Notes under the pieces: generated by a model
What the model saw: the letters and a program-made list of their open reading frames with translations, nothing else
What the model was told of the DNA's origin: nothing
Database searches by the model: none
Program-made: the position numbers and the translations under genes
Assembly (NCBI GenBank): GCA_020744225.1
Contig: JAGMWG010000011.1
Coordinates: forward strand, 1,302,001-1,366,000
Origin: Paraphoma chrysanthemicola
Lineage: Eukaryota; Ascomycota; Dothideomycetes; Pleosporales; Phaeosphaeriaceae
DNA: 64,000 nucleotides
Direction: 5' to 3'
Shown: positions 32,497-42,989 of the stretch, piece after piece
Position numbering within the stretch: position 1 is the first letter of the stretch
Layout of the letters: each line of letters begins with the position of its first letter

Positions 32497-34599
32497 TTAA
32501 TAGCTCAATGGGTCTTGAGTCTGCCTAATCGGGTCGCCTAGGCCGTATTGTATATCATCGTACAAACCCACGCGCTGCCATGTATTCTCTTTCCCGTTCA
32601 CGGGCACAATCACCAGCCCAGCACTGCCCATGCTAGTATCGTTAGTAGAGTCCTTCCTTCGAATGATCTGTAATGCCCAAGTATTCCAGTGGCGTTGGGG
32701 AATTGTATCGCACGTTCATTCCATCTGACATTGAGACATCGATGGCACGCTGCGTGCGCCGGGTAAGCATGATGACAAATAGTCTGACTCTGATCGGAAT
32801 GGCGTTCGGCTGTGATCGGAGTCGGGTGGAGTGTCTATACGAAAGCAATATCCGGTGACTCGAAGTTCATGAGACTTTTCACTACGGTCTGATCGTCGGT
32901 TCGAATAGCGAAATATGCAGAGAGCGCATCTCATAACCTCCACTTTAGCGTCGATAATGAGCAGGGACGTGGTGTCTTTGTGGAAGAACGGTCTCAAGAC
33001 GGCACCATCAATGCTCAACCAACTCCAGGATGGCCAGCGTATGGAAAGCCTTGATGATTTCGTAGTGTCCGCAACCCAGAATAAGCAGGCTCTTATAACC
33101 CGTTGATGATATTCACGTGGTTGAAATCCGCTATGGCGGTAGCTAAGCCTCGCATCGCTGTCCATTTGTCAGAGATGTAAGTCATATTGCACTTCGTGTG
33201 TTCTCCAAGTATCCACAACCAATCATTAAGCAAACTGACACGCCATTCGTCCTTGATCTTAGTCCATGGACCTCTGTTCCCGGTGGTCAAATGGTGGAGC
33301 CGTCCTTTCAGGTCTAACATTTCGTACGGCCAATCCATCTCATCTGGAGAGACTTCGACAAAAATTATAAGATATAAAGTTGGCCCCAGAATTGAGCGTT
33401 CTGGTAGCTAAGCCACGTCCTTGAAGGACCCAGGCACGGGAATGAAGCCAATTCTGTTGTGTCTGCCCCGGAATTGTGAAGTCCGGACCAAATCAGCATG
33501 GCAGGAAAGACAATGCGCACCGTTCATGAAAGCATCCACCATTGCTGTCTTTTGCTTCTAAAGCCGCAATCGTACATGCCGAGTAGCGACAAACATCGCC
33601 CATACAAGCAGATTCATATACCCAGTCCTCATTCGAATCTTGTATAATGCAAAGAGAGTCGATCCAAACGAATTCACACCCCGACTGAATGTCGACCAGG
33701 ATGGCATCTGTGAAGGTTTTAGGCAGCTACGCTAACGGAATAGCGGATCGGAACTTCGTGAGAGAATTTTGTTCAAGCAAAATGGATGTTGTCGCTCCCC
33801 AGCAATGCGACAGCGTCAAGTACTTCGTTTGAGGATCTATCTCGCCGCAAAGCACAAGGCGAACGGAATCCAATGCACCATTTTCTGTTCTAATCCGAAT
33901 TAATCTCATTGGGGCAAATCCAGTATTCTCAGCGTCGCTATCACGTGCACAGCACTGTGTGTGGTAATCTTGACACTGGCGAATCCACTCTCTTGATTGT
34001 TGCAGAACCTCGAAAGCATCTGTCCGGCGAAATTAGAGGGTCGTGGGAGAGGCCTCTTTGAAGCTTTGGATTTGCCCGTAGCTGATCTGGAGTCACGGAA
34101 GACCACAAAAGTCGATCCAACCTTGGTCTTCCCTCTCATAGTCAATCTCACGTCCCATCTTGAGATTGTAAGTGTCATCGTTGCTTGCGTGTTGTCGTGG
34201 CTCGGCAGCGTTGTGATCGGGTGCGACAATTCGGCAACATAGATGGCACCCAGCCTGCGCAGAGGATCGCAGCTTGTCAAGAGTGGTATGGTGGTCGAAC
34301 AATTGGCTAAGGTTATCCTCGATTCGCTCAGCCCATGAAGCAAAAGTATCAACCAAGAGGCGACATTGAGGACACAGGATGTGCAGGTTGAGCTCAAAGC
34401 CTTTACCTGGAAGCATTGCGTTGAACAAAACCACAGCCCCTGCAATGATAGAGAGCACTTCAGCTAGGAAGGTACAGGTCCTTATGAGGGACCCAACTAA
34501 TAACGCGTTTGTGTAAAAGGACGGTTGATGACTGCGATGAAGTCGCCGACTCGCCCTGGAGGCAGCCACATTCCGTCGCAACCCCGCAGTACTTTGCAC
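32497..34599 (-). pseudogene. HET-domain (heterokaryon incompatibility) gene, inactivated
   Basis: On the minus strand the pieces occur in the order of a HET protein. These are a Cys-rich N-terminal region with LRSSAQAGCHLCCRI (34445-34093); the HET signature KYLTLSHCWGATTS (33909-33727); then KTFTDAILVDIQSGCEFVWI with DSLCIIQDSNEDWVYES; SRAWVLQGRGL; a C-terminal region with SIRWPSWSWLSIDGAV (33165-32716); and a tail GSAGLVIVPVNG ending at a TAA at 32497. In-frame stops follow SAIPLA and ALSFLPC, another follows FCRSLSR, and several frame changes are needed. HET genes control self/non-self recognition after hyphal fusion; this allele cannot encode a full protein. Confidence 0.8.
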
Positions 34600-35080
34600 T
34601 GGTCAAGAAGATACCGCACGTTCGACAGCAGATATTTCTCTGCACAGACACCCTGAACTCAGCGCAACATATACCGAGTGACTTTTTCTTAGAAGGTCTT
34701 AGTAAACACATTACTGCCCGTTCAAGCGAGAAGATTTGGAAGCCGTGTAATAAATTAACCAGACATGTTTCAGCCCTAAAAGACTGCTGACGGCATGCAT
34801 ATACCTGCACGAGATATCCTTCAAGAACAGTACCACCCGAACGAGCCCAGCAAAAACATCTTGATCACACTAGAAATTATGCCCTCATTATCATGAACGA
34901 TGCCTTGCCAGCACCTTCACCGTGTCGCGTAAATCCAACTCAGGTCATTAAGAAACACATAAATCACACCTAAACGCCTGTCAAAATATACGTCGCACAT
35001 CTACCCCTAGCTCGAGTGTTGCCCGATCGTCATCATCTCTGTGTCATCTACTGGATTCAGAAGTGCCCAAGTTCTGACAA
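34600..35080. other. Intergenic, nothing supported
   Basis: Should include upstream sequence of the HET pseudogene and the 3' flank of the secreted cysteine-rich gene. Confidence 0.45.
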
Positions 35081-35811
35081 TCACCACCCCTTTGGAGCAC
35101 ACATAAACGGCTTCTCATCACAGAGATCTTTGTGCTCTCTCGGTGGCGGCGTAGGCATCGCGGTCGTCGTGCTCTCTACTGCCGATGTAGTTGTCGACGC
35201 CGGCGTGACAGAGGAAAGCGTGCAAGGTGGCGGCACAAGCGTGGTGCTGGTGCATGTATCGTAGCATCTATTTTTCGTTAGTTCAGCACTGCTAGTTTGG
35301 CAAGTATGTGGACTGAAGGTAGACATACGCTCCATATCCCATCGTCTCAGACCCACAGACGGCGATCGCGTCGACGCAGATCCACAGTTCGGAGCATGTT
35401 GTATTGCCGGTGGGGTAGCCAGTCGGATGATATCCCTCCGGAATTGTAGTGATAGTGGGACTGATCGATGTAATCGTCTCGTTGGGATAAGCTGAAAGGG
35501 TAGTGGACGTGGGCTTGGGGCACTCTGGGGCGGTGAATGTCTGGATGTCGAAAATGCCAGTTGCGCATTCGATCCAAGTTCTATGCGAATGTCAGACTTC
35601 GTAGCTTTGTAAACCTTTGGGTGCGACATGAAAAGAGAAGAATGAGTAGAGAAGTGGGACTATGATGGTTTGGGCAATCCTACCCGCCATAAGTGAGACC
35701 ACATTCGTTCGTCGCGAAGAAAGACTTGACTTGGCCACAGTTTCTCCTAGCTGGTCCGGCATGGACAGAACTTGCCAAGCCCATGAGAGTGATGATTTGT
35801 TCGGCCTTCAT
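35081..35811 (-). CDS. Secreted cysteine-rich, Ser/Thr-rich protein (188 aa)
   Basis: Three exons: 35811-35684, 35580-35329 and 35267-35081. Introns are 103 nt (GTAGGA...ATAG) and 61 nt (GTATGT...ATAG), and all phases agree. The N terminus MKAEQIITLMGLASSVHA is a signal peptide. The mature part has 12 Cys, for example NCGQVKSFFATNECGLTYGG, ELWICVDAIAVCGS, ACYDTC and DLCDEKPFMCAPKGW, plus two Thr/Ser-rich stretches with NET and NTT sequons likely to be glycosylated. No GPI signal or known enzyme motif. The even cysteine count suggests six disulfides. It could be a cell-wall protein or an effector-like protein. I found no family name. Confidence 0.82.
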
Positions 35812-36990
35812 TGTGTCGGGCGTATCGAGCGGCTTGGTGGTGCTGGTCTTGGTGTTTTGGCTGGTGATAGGCGAAGGAAGAAGGGCCCGAGTGCGTGTTT
35901 CAGATCGTCGATTCGAAGTTGTTCAGATGGACTCGGAGAAAGAAGCCAGGGTTGAAGTAGGAAACGGGGAGTGAGAGGACAATGTCAAAGCCACTCGATG
36001 TTGAGTGTGATTGTGACTGAAGGGTAACGGCCGATCTCGAATGATTAAATAGACCTCGAATACCGCTGATCGTCATTGCTGCGCGACAGTTGTAGACTGC
36101 TCAGCTCACAGCTGTGCGATCATCGGTCTGCCCAAAGACCCAGAACTTGCCACGGGGAGGTAGCTCTTCGTTCAAGACCTGCAGATGGAGAACTCCGTGA
36201 ACATGCAGATGCGCCGGTAACCTTAACTACCTTTAGCTGCGACGCTTACACGACAGGCTCACGGCATGGCTCAATCGATCCAGGCCTGATCCTGCAGCCT
36301 TCGCTGGGAAATGACAGTCTTGTATCCCGCATGCTGATTGCTACAGTCTGCAGTCAGATCGGTTGCGATACGACTAATATTGAACATTGAGAGTATGTCT
36401 AGTACGACAGATCGCATTCCGGCCAGATCCGGTGCGGCCAGGATGGCCGTGGAGCGGTAAGTGGGCTGGCATTCCTAAGTGAGACAAACAACAGTGTTGC
36501 ATGGTGTTGAGAAGAGTTTCCTAAAACTAACGGCTGGCAAGATGTTGCACTTCGACTTGATGTTACGTCTCTTAAGACTTGTAGTGTCGGTGCAACGAGT
36601 AGTGTAGTGGCAATTGGCAATGGACAATGCATGAGGCCGTAATGGTCAGTGTGCTGCGATGCTGTCCGAAATGAATGAAACTTGAGAACACACAGAAGGA
36701 AATTGCGAGGACGCAACATATGGGGTGACTGAAAGATTTTGGCTGTTCCTGTGGGTCGCCTGCCCAAGAAGCGATTGCTTGGGAAGGCTTCACTGCGCTA
36801 AGACACCGCGAGCTGCTCTTCGATCAAGACAGCCACCAACCGAAATGCTCCACGAGATCAAAAGATCTCAACTCAGTACTCCTTACCGTATCTCGCACTT
36901 GGCCTTCCGAGCATCTCCGATTTTCTTTCGCTTCTTTATACCTTATCTGCCAGCCTTTATGACCTTCCTTGATCCCCCATCCGCTCTTGA
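35812..36990. other. Intergenic, nothing supported
   Basis: Upstream of the secreted gene and downstream of the flavin monooxygenase. Open frames are short shadows only. Confidence 0.45.
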
Positions 36991-39249
36991 TCAAGCTGCC
37001 CTCTCGTACATGCTGTCGTGTGTGTAATCCTTCCTTGGTCCGCTGACAGTGTATGTGATATCGAAGTTCTGTATAGTGGCACCGCGGAACCGAAAGCTGC
37101 ACTTGTTGGTGTACGAGTCTGGAGTACACCAATGGTAGCCTTCTGCGATCCATCCCTCTTCATCATCATTTCCGCGGGGCTGCCGGATATCCCAGGTGTT
37201 GAATAGCGTGGTCGTTGTCTTGCCATCTGTGTCTGCGAACCAAGCACTGATCTTATCCGTCGTCTCGTCGTATCGGTAGACGTAGGCGCGGTGCGCAGGA
37301 AACTTGTCGCCGCAAACCATCTTGAACGTGCCTTGTTCGGTGTAAAGGTACTCTGCTGAGTACGAAGAATCGGTTGGTGATCGCGGATGGAAGTGAGCTG
37401 TACCCTCGAATTCGCCCCCGCCACTATGGGCACTGATGGTACGCTGCAAATTCCACGCACCTTGCAGGCCTCTGAAGATAGCGGCAGCGGCGAATCTAGC
37501 TTGCGACGTGGACGCCTGCATCAACTCAGTCACCTCCTGGATGTCGCTCGATACCTCATGCGCAGCCGTATCCTCCACGTATCGAGCTGGGATTGCTGGT
37601 CCAGTCTGTCCACCAAAGGAGTCGTCGCCCCGCTTGACGTTAGCCAAACGAGAGAACTCTTCCACGAGTCCGACGTAGTCAGCCATCCAAAATTGTGGTA
37701 CTTGTGGAGACTTCTGCTGCATCGCTGCGCGCATCTTCACCGCATCTTCCTGCTGATACAGACGCTGAAAGTCATCTGAGGCAGCCAGGCTGGGCTCTGA
37801 CCAAACCTTCGCAATCAGCCGAGCCTGCGCCTCCATCACGCTCCAGTATGGGCCTTCGTAGTAACCTACAAAACCCAACGAGGGTATTCTCGGTGTGAGA
37901 ACAGAGCCTCGCGAAAGGAGAACTGGGATGCGAGGAGACGCAGGCTCGTAGTCCAGAAGCTGCTTCACATCTGTGTCCAGAAAGTCGAGGCTGGGCTTGT
38001 AGCCAGTGGCATCAATCACACCACTGACATTATCCAAGTTGTCATTGGAAGTGATGACCTTGGAGAGGCCTTGGCCATCTTCCTTGACTTCCTTTGCCCA
38101 GCCTTTCACCTGGGCAATGATGCCGCTTCGCACATACTCCGAATAGGAGTCACTAATGCCTGTGTATGCCGGATAGGTCGCGCATGCTTCTTCAAGGCCT
38201 ATCATGGATTGAAGGAAATCGTGTCCCTTCTGTGCCTTTTCTGAAGGCACTGTGCCTATTGCCGCCGAAATTTCACCGTCTCCACGTCTCGAGAGGTTGT
38301 ATAGAACTAGATCCAGCGGAAGGAAATGCGGAGCCGGATTGATGATCTTGAGACCCTCGTTTTTAAAAGGATTTTGTGGTATGTAGCGTGGCAGGGCATA
38401 GAAGGAACGGTTGAAGACGTGGAAGATTGTTCTGCCGGAGAGGCCAGGGTCACCGTTCGGAGCATGAGCTGCATTCGATATCTGGAACGCTGCTTGTGCG
38501 GCAGCCTCAACACCGCTGATGCCTCCACCAATCACGACAGTGTTGCCATGCCTGTCACCGAGGTTGGAGAGATGCCGGAATTGCGAAGAGTGTTGGACGC
38601 TGGGCGATGAGGCTTGCATAGATCGCATTGGCTTGTCAAAGAACCCACTGGCGATAATGACGTAGTCGAAGGTGCGTGTGTTAGCCTGAAGTGTAATGTT
38701 GTTGACAGTGGTAACCTCCCACTGGGTGTTATTGTTGACGCCTTTCGCGCGAAGTACAGTGGTGTTGTATTGCGTACAAGCGTGTAGGCCGAATTCTTTC
38801 GCGTAGCTATCGAGGTATTTGCCGACTTGCCACGCCTTTGGAAACATGGGAGGTGCTCTCGTGGAAGGTGCGCTCGTGCCGTCGGGAAGATCGATAGAAG
38901 ACCAGGAAAAATCAGAGAAGGCCACCGTGAAACGACTCAAATTTGTGCGCATGTCAGGACTACACTTGTCTCCATGTTCTCCTGGTTGCGCTCTCCACAT
39001 ACCGCCGACCCTTGCAGCGCTCTCGAAAATAGTGACCTCGAAGCCTCCTGTCTGCCGAAGCGTTTTTGCTGTGACAAGCCCTGCTGGCCCTGCACCAATG
39101 ATGCATACCGACTTCAACGCCGGCATTTTGCTCTCATGCTCATTGTTCTTATGACGGGCCTCGAGTATCTGATCCAAAGAAGTGTCCTGAACCTGGGGAG
39201 GCATTGTATCGTGGATGTGATGCTGCGGTTGCATATGTGATGTAAACAA
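36991..39249 (-). CDS. Flavin-containing monooxygenase fused to a DUF6314-like domain
   Basis: A single-exon frame of 752 aa; translation may instead start at the Met of MPALKSVCIIGAGPAG (residue 42). Residues ~45-560 form an FAD-dependent monooxygenase: the FAD motif GAGPAG, a second dinucleotide motif VIGGGISGVEAA for NADPH, and the ATGYKPSLDFL signature of class B monooxygenases. Residues ~595-750 form a separate domain: FRGLQGAWNLQRTIS, EFEGTAHFHPR, AEYLYTEQGTFKM, then GYHWCTPDSYTNKCSFRF and a final VSGPRKDYTHDSMYER. This pattern (G.W...R.I, H.C..D.Y, V.GP.KD) is that of DUF6314, a small beta-rich domain of unknown function. The fusion suggests that the domain handles the substrate or product of the oxygenase. 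Probably cytosolic. Confidence 0.88.
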   Translation of the reverse strand: MFTSHMQPQHHIHDTMPPQVQDTSLDQILEARHKNNEHESKMPALKSVCIIGAGPAGLVTAKTLRQTGGFEVTIFESAARVGGMWRAQPGEHGDKCSPDMRTNLSRFTVAFSDFSWSSIDLPDGTSAPSTRAPPMFPKAWQVGKYLDSYAKEFGLHACTQYNTTVLRAKGVNNNTQWEVTTVNNITLQANTRTFDYVIIASGFFDKPMRSMQASSPSVQHSSQFRHLSNLGDRHGNTVVIGGGISGVEAAAQAAFQISNAAHAPNGDPGLSGRTIFHVFNRSFYALPRYIPQNPFKNEGLKIINPAPHFLPLDLVLYNLSRRGDGEISAAIGTVPSEKAQKGHDFLQSMIGLEEACATYPAYTGISDSYSEYVRSGIIAQVKGWAKEVKEDGQGLSKVITSNDNLDNVSGVIDATGYKPSLDFLDTDVKQLLDYEPASPRIPVLLSRGSVLTPRIPSLGFVGYYEGPYWSVMEAQARLIAKVWSEPSLAASDDFQRLYQQEDAVKMRAAMQQKSPQVPQFWMADYVGLVEEFSRLANVKRGDDSFGGQTGPAIPARYVEDTAAHEVSSDIQEVTELMQASTSQARFAAAAIFRGLQGAWNLQRTISAHSGGGEFEGTAHFHPRSPTDSSYSAEYLYTEQGTFKMVCGDKFPAHRAYVYRYDETTDKISAWFADTDGKTTTTLFNTWDIRQPRGNDDEEGWIAEGYHWCTPDSYTNKCSFRFRGATIQNFDITYTVSGPRKDYTHDSMYERAA

Positions 39250-40230
39250 GATAGGACTTTTGCGATGAATGACTGCAGCCAGACTCGTTGAGTACTTTCC
39301 AGGTGCTGAGGACCTAACGGAGGCAGTATCGTGTGGTTGTTGTGCTGATGGAGGTACACATGTGTTAGAGGGCTCTTCAACGGCGGGGAGAGCAAAATGG
39401 CGCTAAAGGGAGCCGCGGAAATCCGACCAATGAGGACACAGTGACCAGCGTGATATCAAGACCGAACGATGAACATGTACAAGGGGCCAGAATTTAACTA
39501 CACGAGACTATTCTTTGAGTACACCAGAGTTTATGAGTGTTCCTTTCATGGTTTGGAATTGGGTTTTGCCGTACTGATTGGTCAGCTTCATGATGCCGCA
39601 TAAGAGGTGGCATAGGAGTATACCGAGATCAGATATCGGATATGTCCCTTCGAACGGTCAGCGGGCGCGGGAGCACTGAAGAACGTCATGACATACAATA
39701 TCGGTGACGCTACGGTGCTGTTCGAATTCAGACCGAGCAAACTGTTGCATATCTTTCCGCGCGCCTTCGTCAGGTATGTTTGCGGTGCTCCTGACGATCT
39801 CCCTCCACAGCGCCAGAGCGCGTTGTCGCTGAATGAACTGCGTAGTCATCAGCTTTCTCGACTTTCGCACACATAGAACACAGAGGTTATACGTGATCTA
39901 GACCAATGGGACTTTTTCCTCGTGCGCGTAGCCGGGAGATGGGCTTCGAGGCTACAGTGGCATAGCTACGGAACATTCCTGTATCGACTCAAAAAAACCA
40001 AAGGCCTGATACCGGGATGCAGAACACGCAATGAAATGGATGCGGAAGAGCTGAGTGATGGTCGATGCGGCTCGATCCTCATGCGGGCTGACGTAAACAG
40101 CGGTGTTTGCTGGGCTAGGCCGTGAATGCTCTAGGCCGCATCAGCCTTGCCTTCGGGTTTCGATGCCCCGCAACGCGTTGTCCCCTGTCGCCAATACGCG
40201 AAAATTGACGGCAGATTCCGGCTTCTCATA
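39250..40230. other. Divergent promoter region, no gene
   Basis: Lies between the divergently transcribed monooxygenase and acetyltransferase genes and should hold both promoters. The acetyltransferase frame stays open upstream of 40231 but has no ATG there. Confidence 0.45.
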
Positions 40231-41340
40231 ATGCACAAGGAGTTTCCCTACATTGACTACCCCGTAGATCCTCAACGCCCTCGGGACTGGCGAGAGGAAG
40301 AAGAGGTATACCCGGCGCACTGCCGGAATAACTATCTGCCAAACGACGGAGTCTCCAGGTCCTTCGAAGTTCGTCGCGCTACTGTACGTGAGTACCGCCG
40401 CCTCGAGGCGAACGAGGTAGCTCTTTTGGGTCGGCCAATCATTCTCAACATTCATATCCCCCACATGCGAATACCGACCCACGTCCGCTTCGACGACAAC
40501 GGCGATATGCCGCCAGCATATATTCCTCCACGTGCCAATGAAGTCCGATGGCTCATCGAGCTAGTGGACCCGACGGATTTGCGAGAACGCGGCAGTCTCG
40601 ATATCGCGTGTCAGCTCACCTTTGACTTCATTCCGTCGGGCTCAAGTCTCCCGCCCAAGGAACAGAACGCGTGCGTCGAAATGATCTATGAAACTTCCGG
40701 TCGCGACTACAGGGCCTCGAGCGTCGGCTGGAACCGAAAAGAGAAGTTGCGAGAGATGCTCGACAAAGACATGATGTATCTACTGATCCGCCAAGGCGAT
40801 ATGATTGCGGAAGATGATGGCGATGTCGTCAACAGTGCAGATGTCAAGGAGGAAAGCGACAAGCTCCCGGCAACAGATGAGTCCCACGAGCAGCTCTCAC
40901 GCAACAGTATATTGGACAGCAGCCGTGGTAGCCCCGTCGCGGACGATGACTCTAGGCCTGCTAAGCGACGCAAGATCTCGGACTGGCCTGATCCAAACAA
41001 AAACGGCACAGGCATCGTGCGTGGCTTCATCTCATTCATGTTCACGAACGACGATCCGCCGCACGAGGACAGAGAGGTGCTCTACATCTATGAAATCCAC
41101 CTTCACGCGCGACTCCGCGGCTATGGTCTTGGTCCAAAGTTGATCAAGCTCGCTGAAGAAGCTGCAGCCTATTGCGGTGTCAACAAGGTCATGCTGACAG
41201 TCTTCTCGAAGAATACGGTGGCTAGGGCGTTGTACGAAAAGCTGGGCTATGTCAAGGACGCGTGTTCGCCAAAGGATAGAGTCACAAGGAGGGGTGTCAT
41301 CGAGGCGGAGTATCACATCATGAGCAAGGAGCTCGTCTAG
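40231..41340 (+). CDS. NatD/NAA40-like N-alpha-acetyltransferase (GNAT fold)
   Basis: The first in-frame ATG is at 40231, giving 369 aa. The C-terminal half carries the GNAT core in the NAA40 style: EVLYIYEIHLHARLRGYGLG holds the acetyl-CoA loop R-x-x-G-x-G and is followed by KVMLTVFSKNTVARALYEKL and GYVKDACSP, close in pattern to animal and yeast NatD, which acetylate the N terminus of histones H4 and H2A. The N-terminal half (~180 aa) is longer than in animal NAA40, and an acidic/Ser-rich insert (IAEDDGDVVNSADVKEESDK) ends in a basic PAKRRKIS stretch that could be a nuclear signal. Expected site: nucleus or ribosome-associated cytosol. Confidence 0.8.
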   Translation: MHKEFPYIDYPVDPQRPRDWREEEEVYPAHCRNNYLPNDGVSRSFEVRRATVREYRRLEANEVALLGRPIILNIHIPHMRIPTHVRFDDNGDMPPAYIPPRANEVRWLIELVDPTDLRERGSLDIACQLTFDFIPSGSSLPPKEQNACVEMIYETSGRDYRASSVGWNRKEKLREMLDKDMMYLLIRQGDMIAEDDGDVVNSADVKEESDKLPATDESHEQLSRNSILDSSRGSPVADDDSRPAKRRKISDWPDPNKNGTGIVRGFISFMFTNDDPPHEDREVLYIYEIHLHARLRGYGLGPKLIKLAEEAAAYCGVNKVMLTVFSKNTVARALYEKLGYVKDACSPKDRVTRRGVIEAEYHIMSKELV

Positions 41341-42989
41341 TGGGCATAGCGTTGGCTTTTGGCATTTCGGCGTTTCAGGATACGATACCCCAGGCAGCAA
41401 GGCCTCAAAGTTTGAATTGTCATCTCGGTGGAGGATGCTGCAGCAGTCTTGCCAAGCCTGCATCACGACAGTGCCGGCCTCGGTAGCATCTGCTCTGATA
41501 TTTCAGAGACACGATTTCATGTAGAAAACTGCATACACACACCACTGACAATCCTCTGAGTCGATATGTTCTACGGTGCTTCCAGATCTCAGCATCCAAA
41601 TGTGGATTAGTACGCTTGACTTTTCGGACGGCTTTTGCGCCAGCCGGACCTGACCTCGTCTTGCCCCTCCAAGAACAACTTCTCCCACCTTCTTTCATCA
41701 ATATCTCGTCCTCTATTCTAGAAACACAGCGATATGTACCGTATCGGCGCCGACGCCGACCTGTGTAGCCATGTGGCTCTGCTCGAATCACAAGTAAGTC
41801 ACTGCTTGGCCGCGCTTGAGCTGCAGACTGACTGATCAAGAATCCAAAGCTGTAGCAGTAGCACGTTATGCTGCTTGCTTTGTGCAACAGATACCCGTGG
41901 CGGCGGGAGAAGTTGGCAATGGTGACGCTCCCACCATCGTTGGTGGTGGCTTGGAACATTACTAGAGGTGTGTTGTTACGGCAACTCGCGCAATTTAAGT
42001 GATAAAAAGCTGAAATCGTTAACAAACAGCTCTTCGGAGCTCTCGCTCCATTGCAGCGGCGCCTGGTGCCGCTTGACGAGGGAGGTGGGTTCTTACCAGC
42101 CTCCGCATGATTTTCAACCCAATCGCAAGAACTCACTTTCCCTCGTCCCTCCCCTCAATCTCCGACGATTCCACGACGCCCGTGCCGGCTCGAAGAGCTA
42201 GTAGCTAGGAATGGGAGGTCATGGTTCCAGCCTCCGGGCGTTTGGATGCCAGGGCTTGGCCCTGGCATTTGGTTTCCATGACCCGGGGCCAGCCAGGATC
42301 CTGTAAGATCACCTGGCCGGCAAGGCATGCCCACTTCCATGGACAGCTCTTTTAAATCCATGCTTACCGCTCCCGCCTCATTATGGGGTCAGGCGGTTTT
42401 CCTCCGCAGGTAAGAATGGGCGTCGTCCTTCGAAAGAGGTTTGCATTGCTCCCTTAACCTTGTATGGGTACACTACTGACTCTTGATATAGGCAGTGCCC
42501 TAAACCTACGCTCGCTGTAGTCGCCTGCGCTGTAATTGTTGGTTTAGCATAGCGGGGCCGACTGGCGGCGGCAGTGATCAAATCTCGGGCAAGAAGTTTG
42601 AAGATAAGAGCATATGGGCTCGTGAGATCAAGATGCTGGAGAGTCTCGACTTCTTGCCGGGGCCTGAATTGACGGGGGTGGCGCGTCGTGAATGAGCATA
42701 TTACGCATCTTTTCATCGACTTGGGCATGTTGCTTTATACAAGTGTTCGCTCTGCTGGCTGGTATATGAGCGGACTCCTCTGTTCGGCTCATTGATTCCA
42801 AAGTATCATTCAACAAATTCAACATCGTGTCCTCGCAACGCAACGCAGTTCGTAAAGCGAGAGCACACATGACAACTCTGTTTATAGACGATTTAGGTAA
42901 TGACTGAGTCCCACACGGTACCTGCTCCTACATTACCACATTACACTGTACGGCCATGTGCTGTCGAGTAACGCAATCTTTAATCCAGA
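41341..42989. other. Gene-free 1.6-kb stretch with a perfect hairpin
   Basis: No coding frame with family motifs; one frame of 238 aa on the minus strand is low-complexity and arginine-rich, looking like chance. Hairpin at 42246-42268 listed separately. Confidence 0.45.
42246..42268. repeat. Perfect 10-bp stem, 3-nt loop hairpin
   Basis: ATGCCAGGGC (42246-42255), TTG, GCCCTGGCAT (42259-42268). Weaker matching continues outward (GGTCATGG on the left, CCATGACC on the right), so it may be the centre of a larger imperfect palindrome. Confidence 0.8.

Noticed and set aside
36957..37460. 167-aa minus-strand frame
   Set aside because: Lies within the flavin monooxygenase gene in another frame and has no family pattern; a shadow.
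41420..42136. 238-aa minus-strand frame
   Set aside because: Low-complexity, Arg/Ser-rich, without domain signals or sensible start; likely chance.
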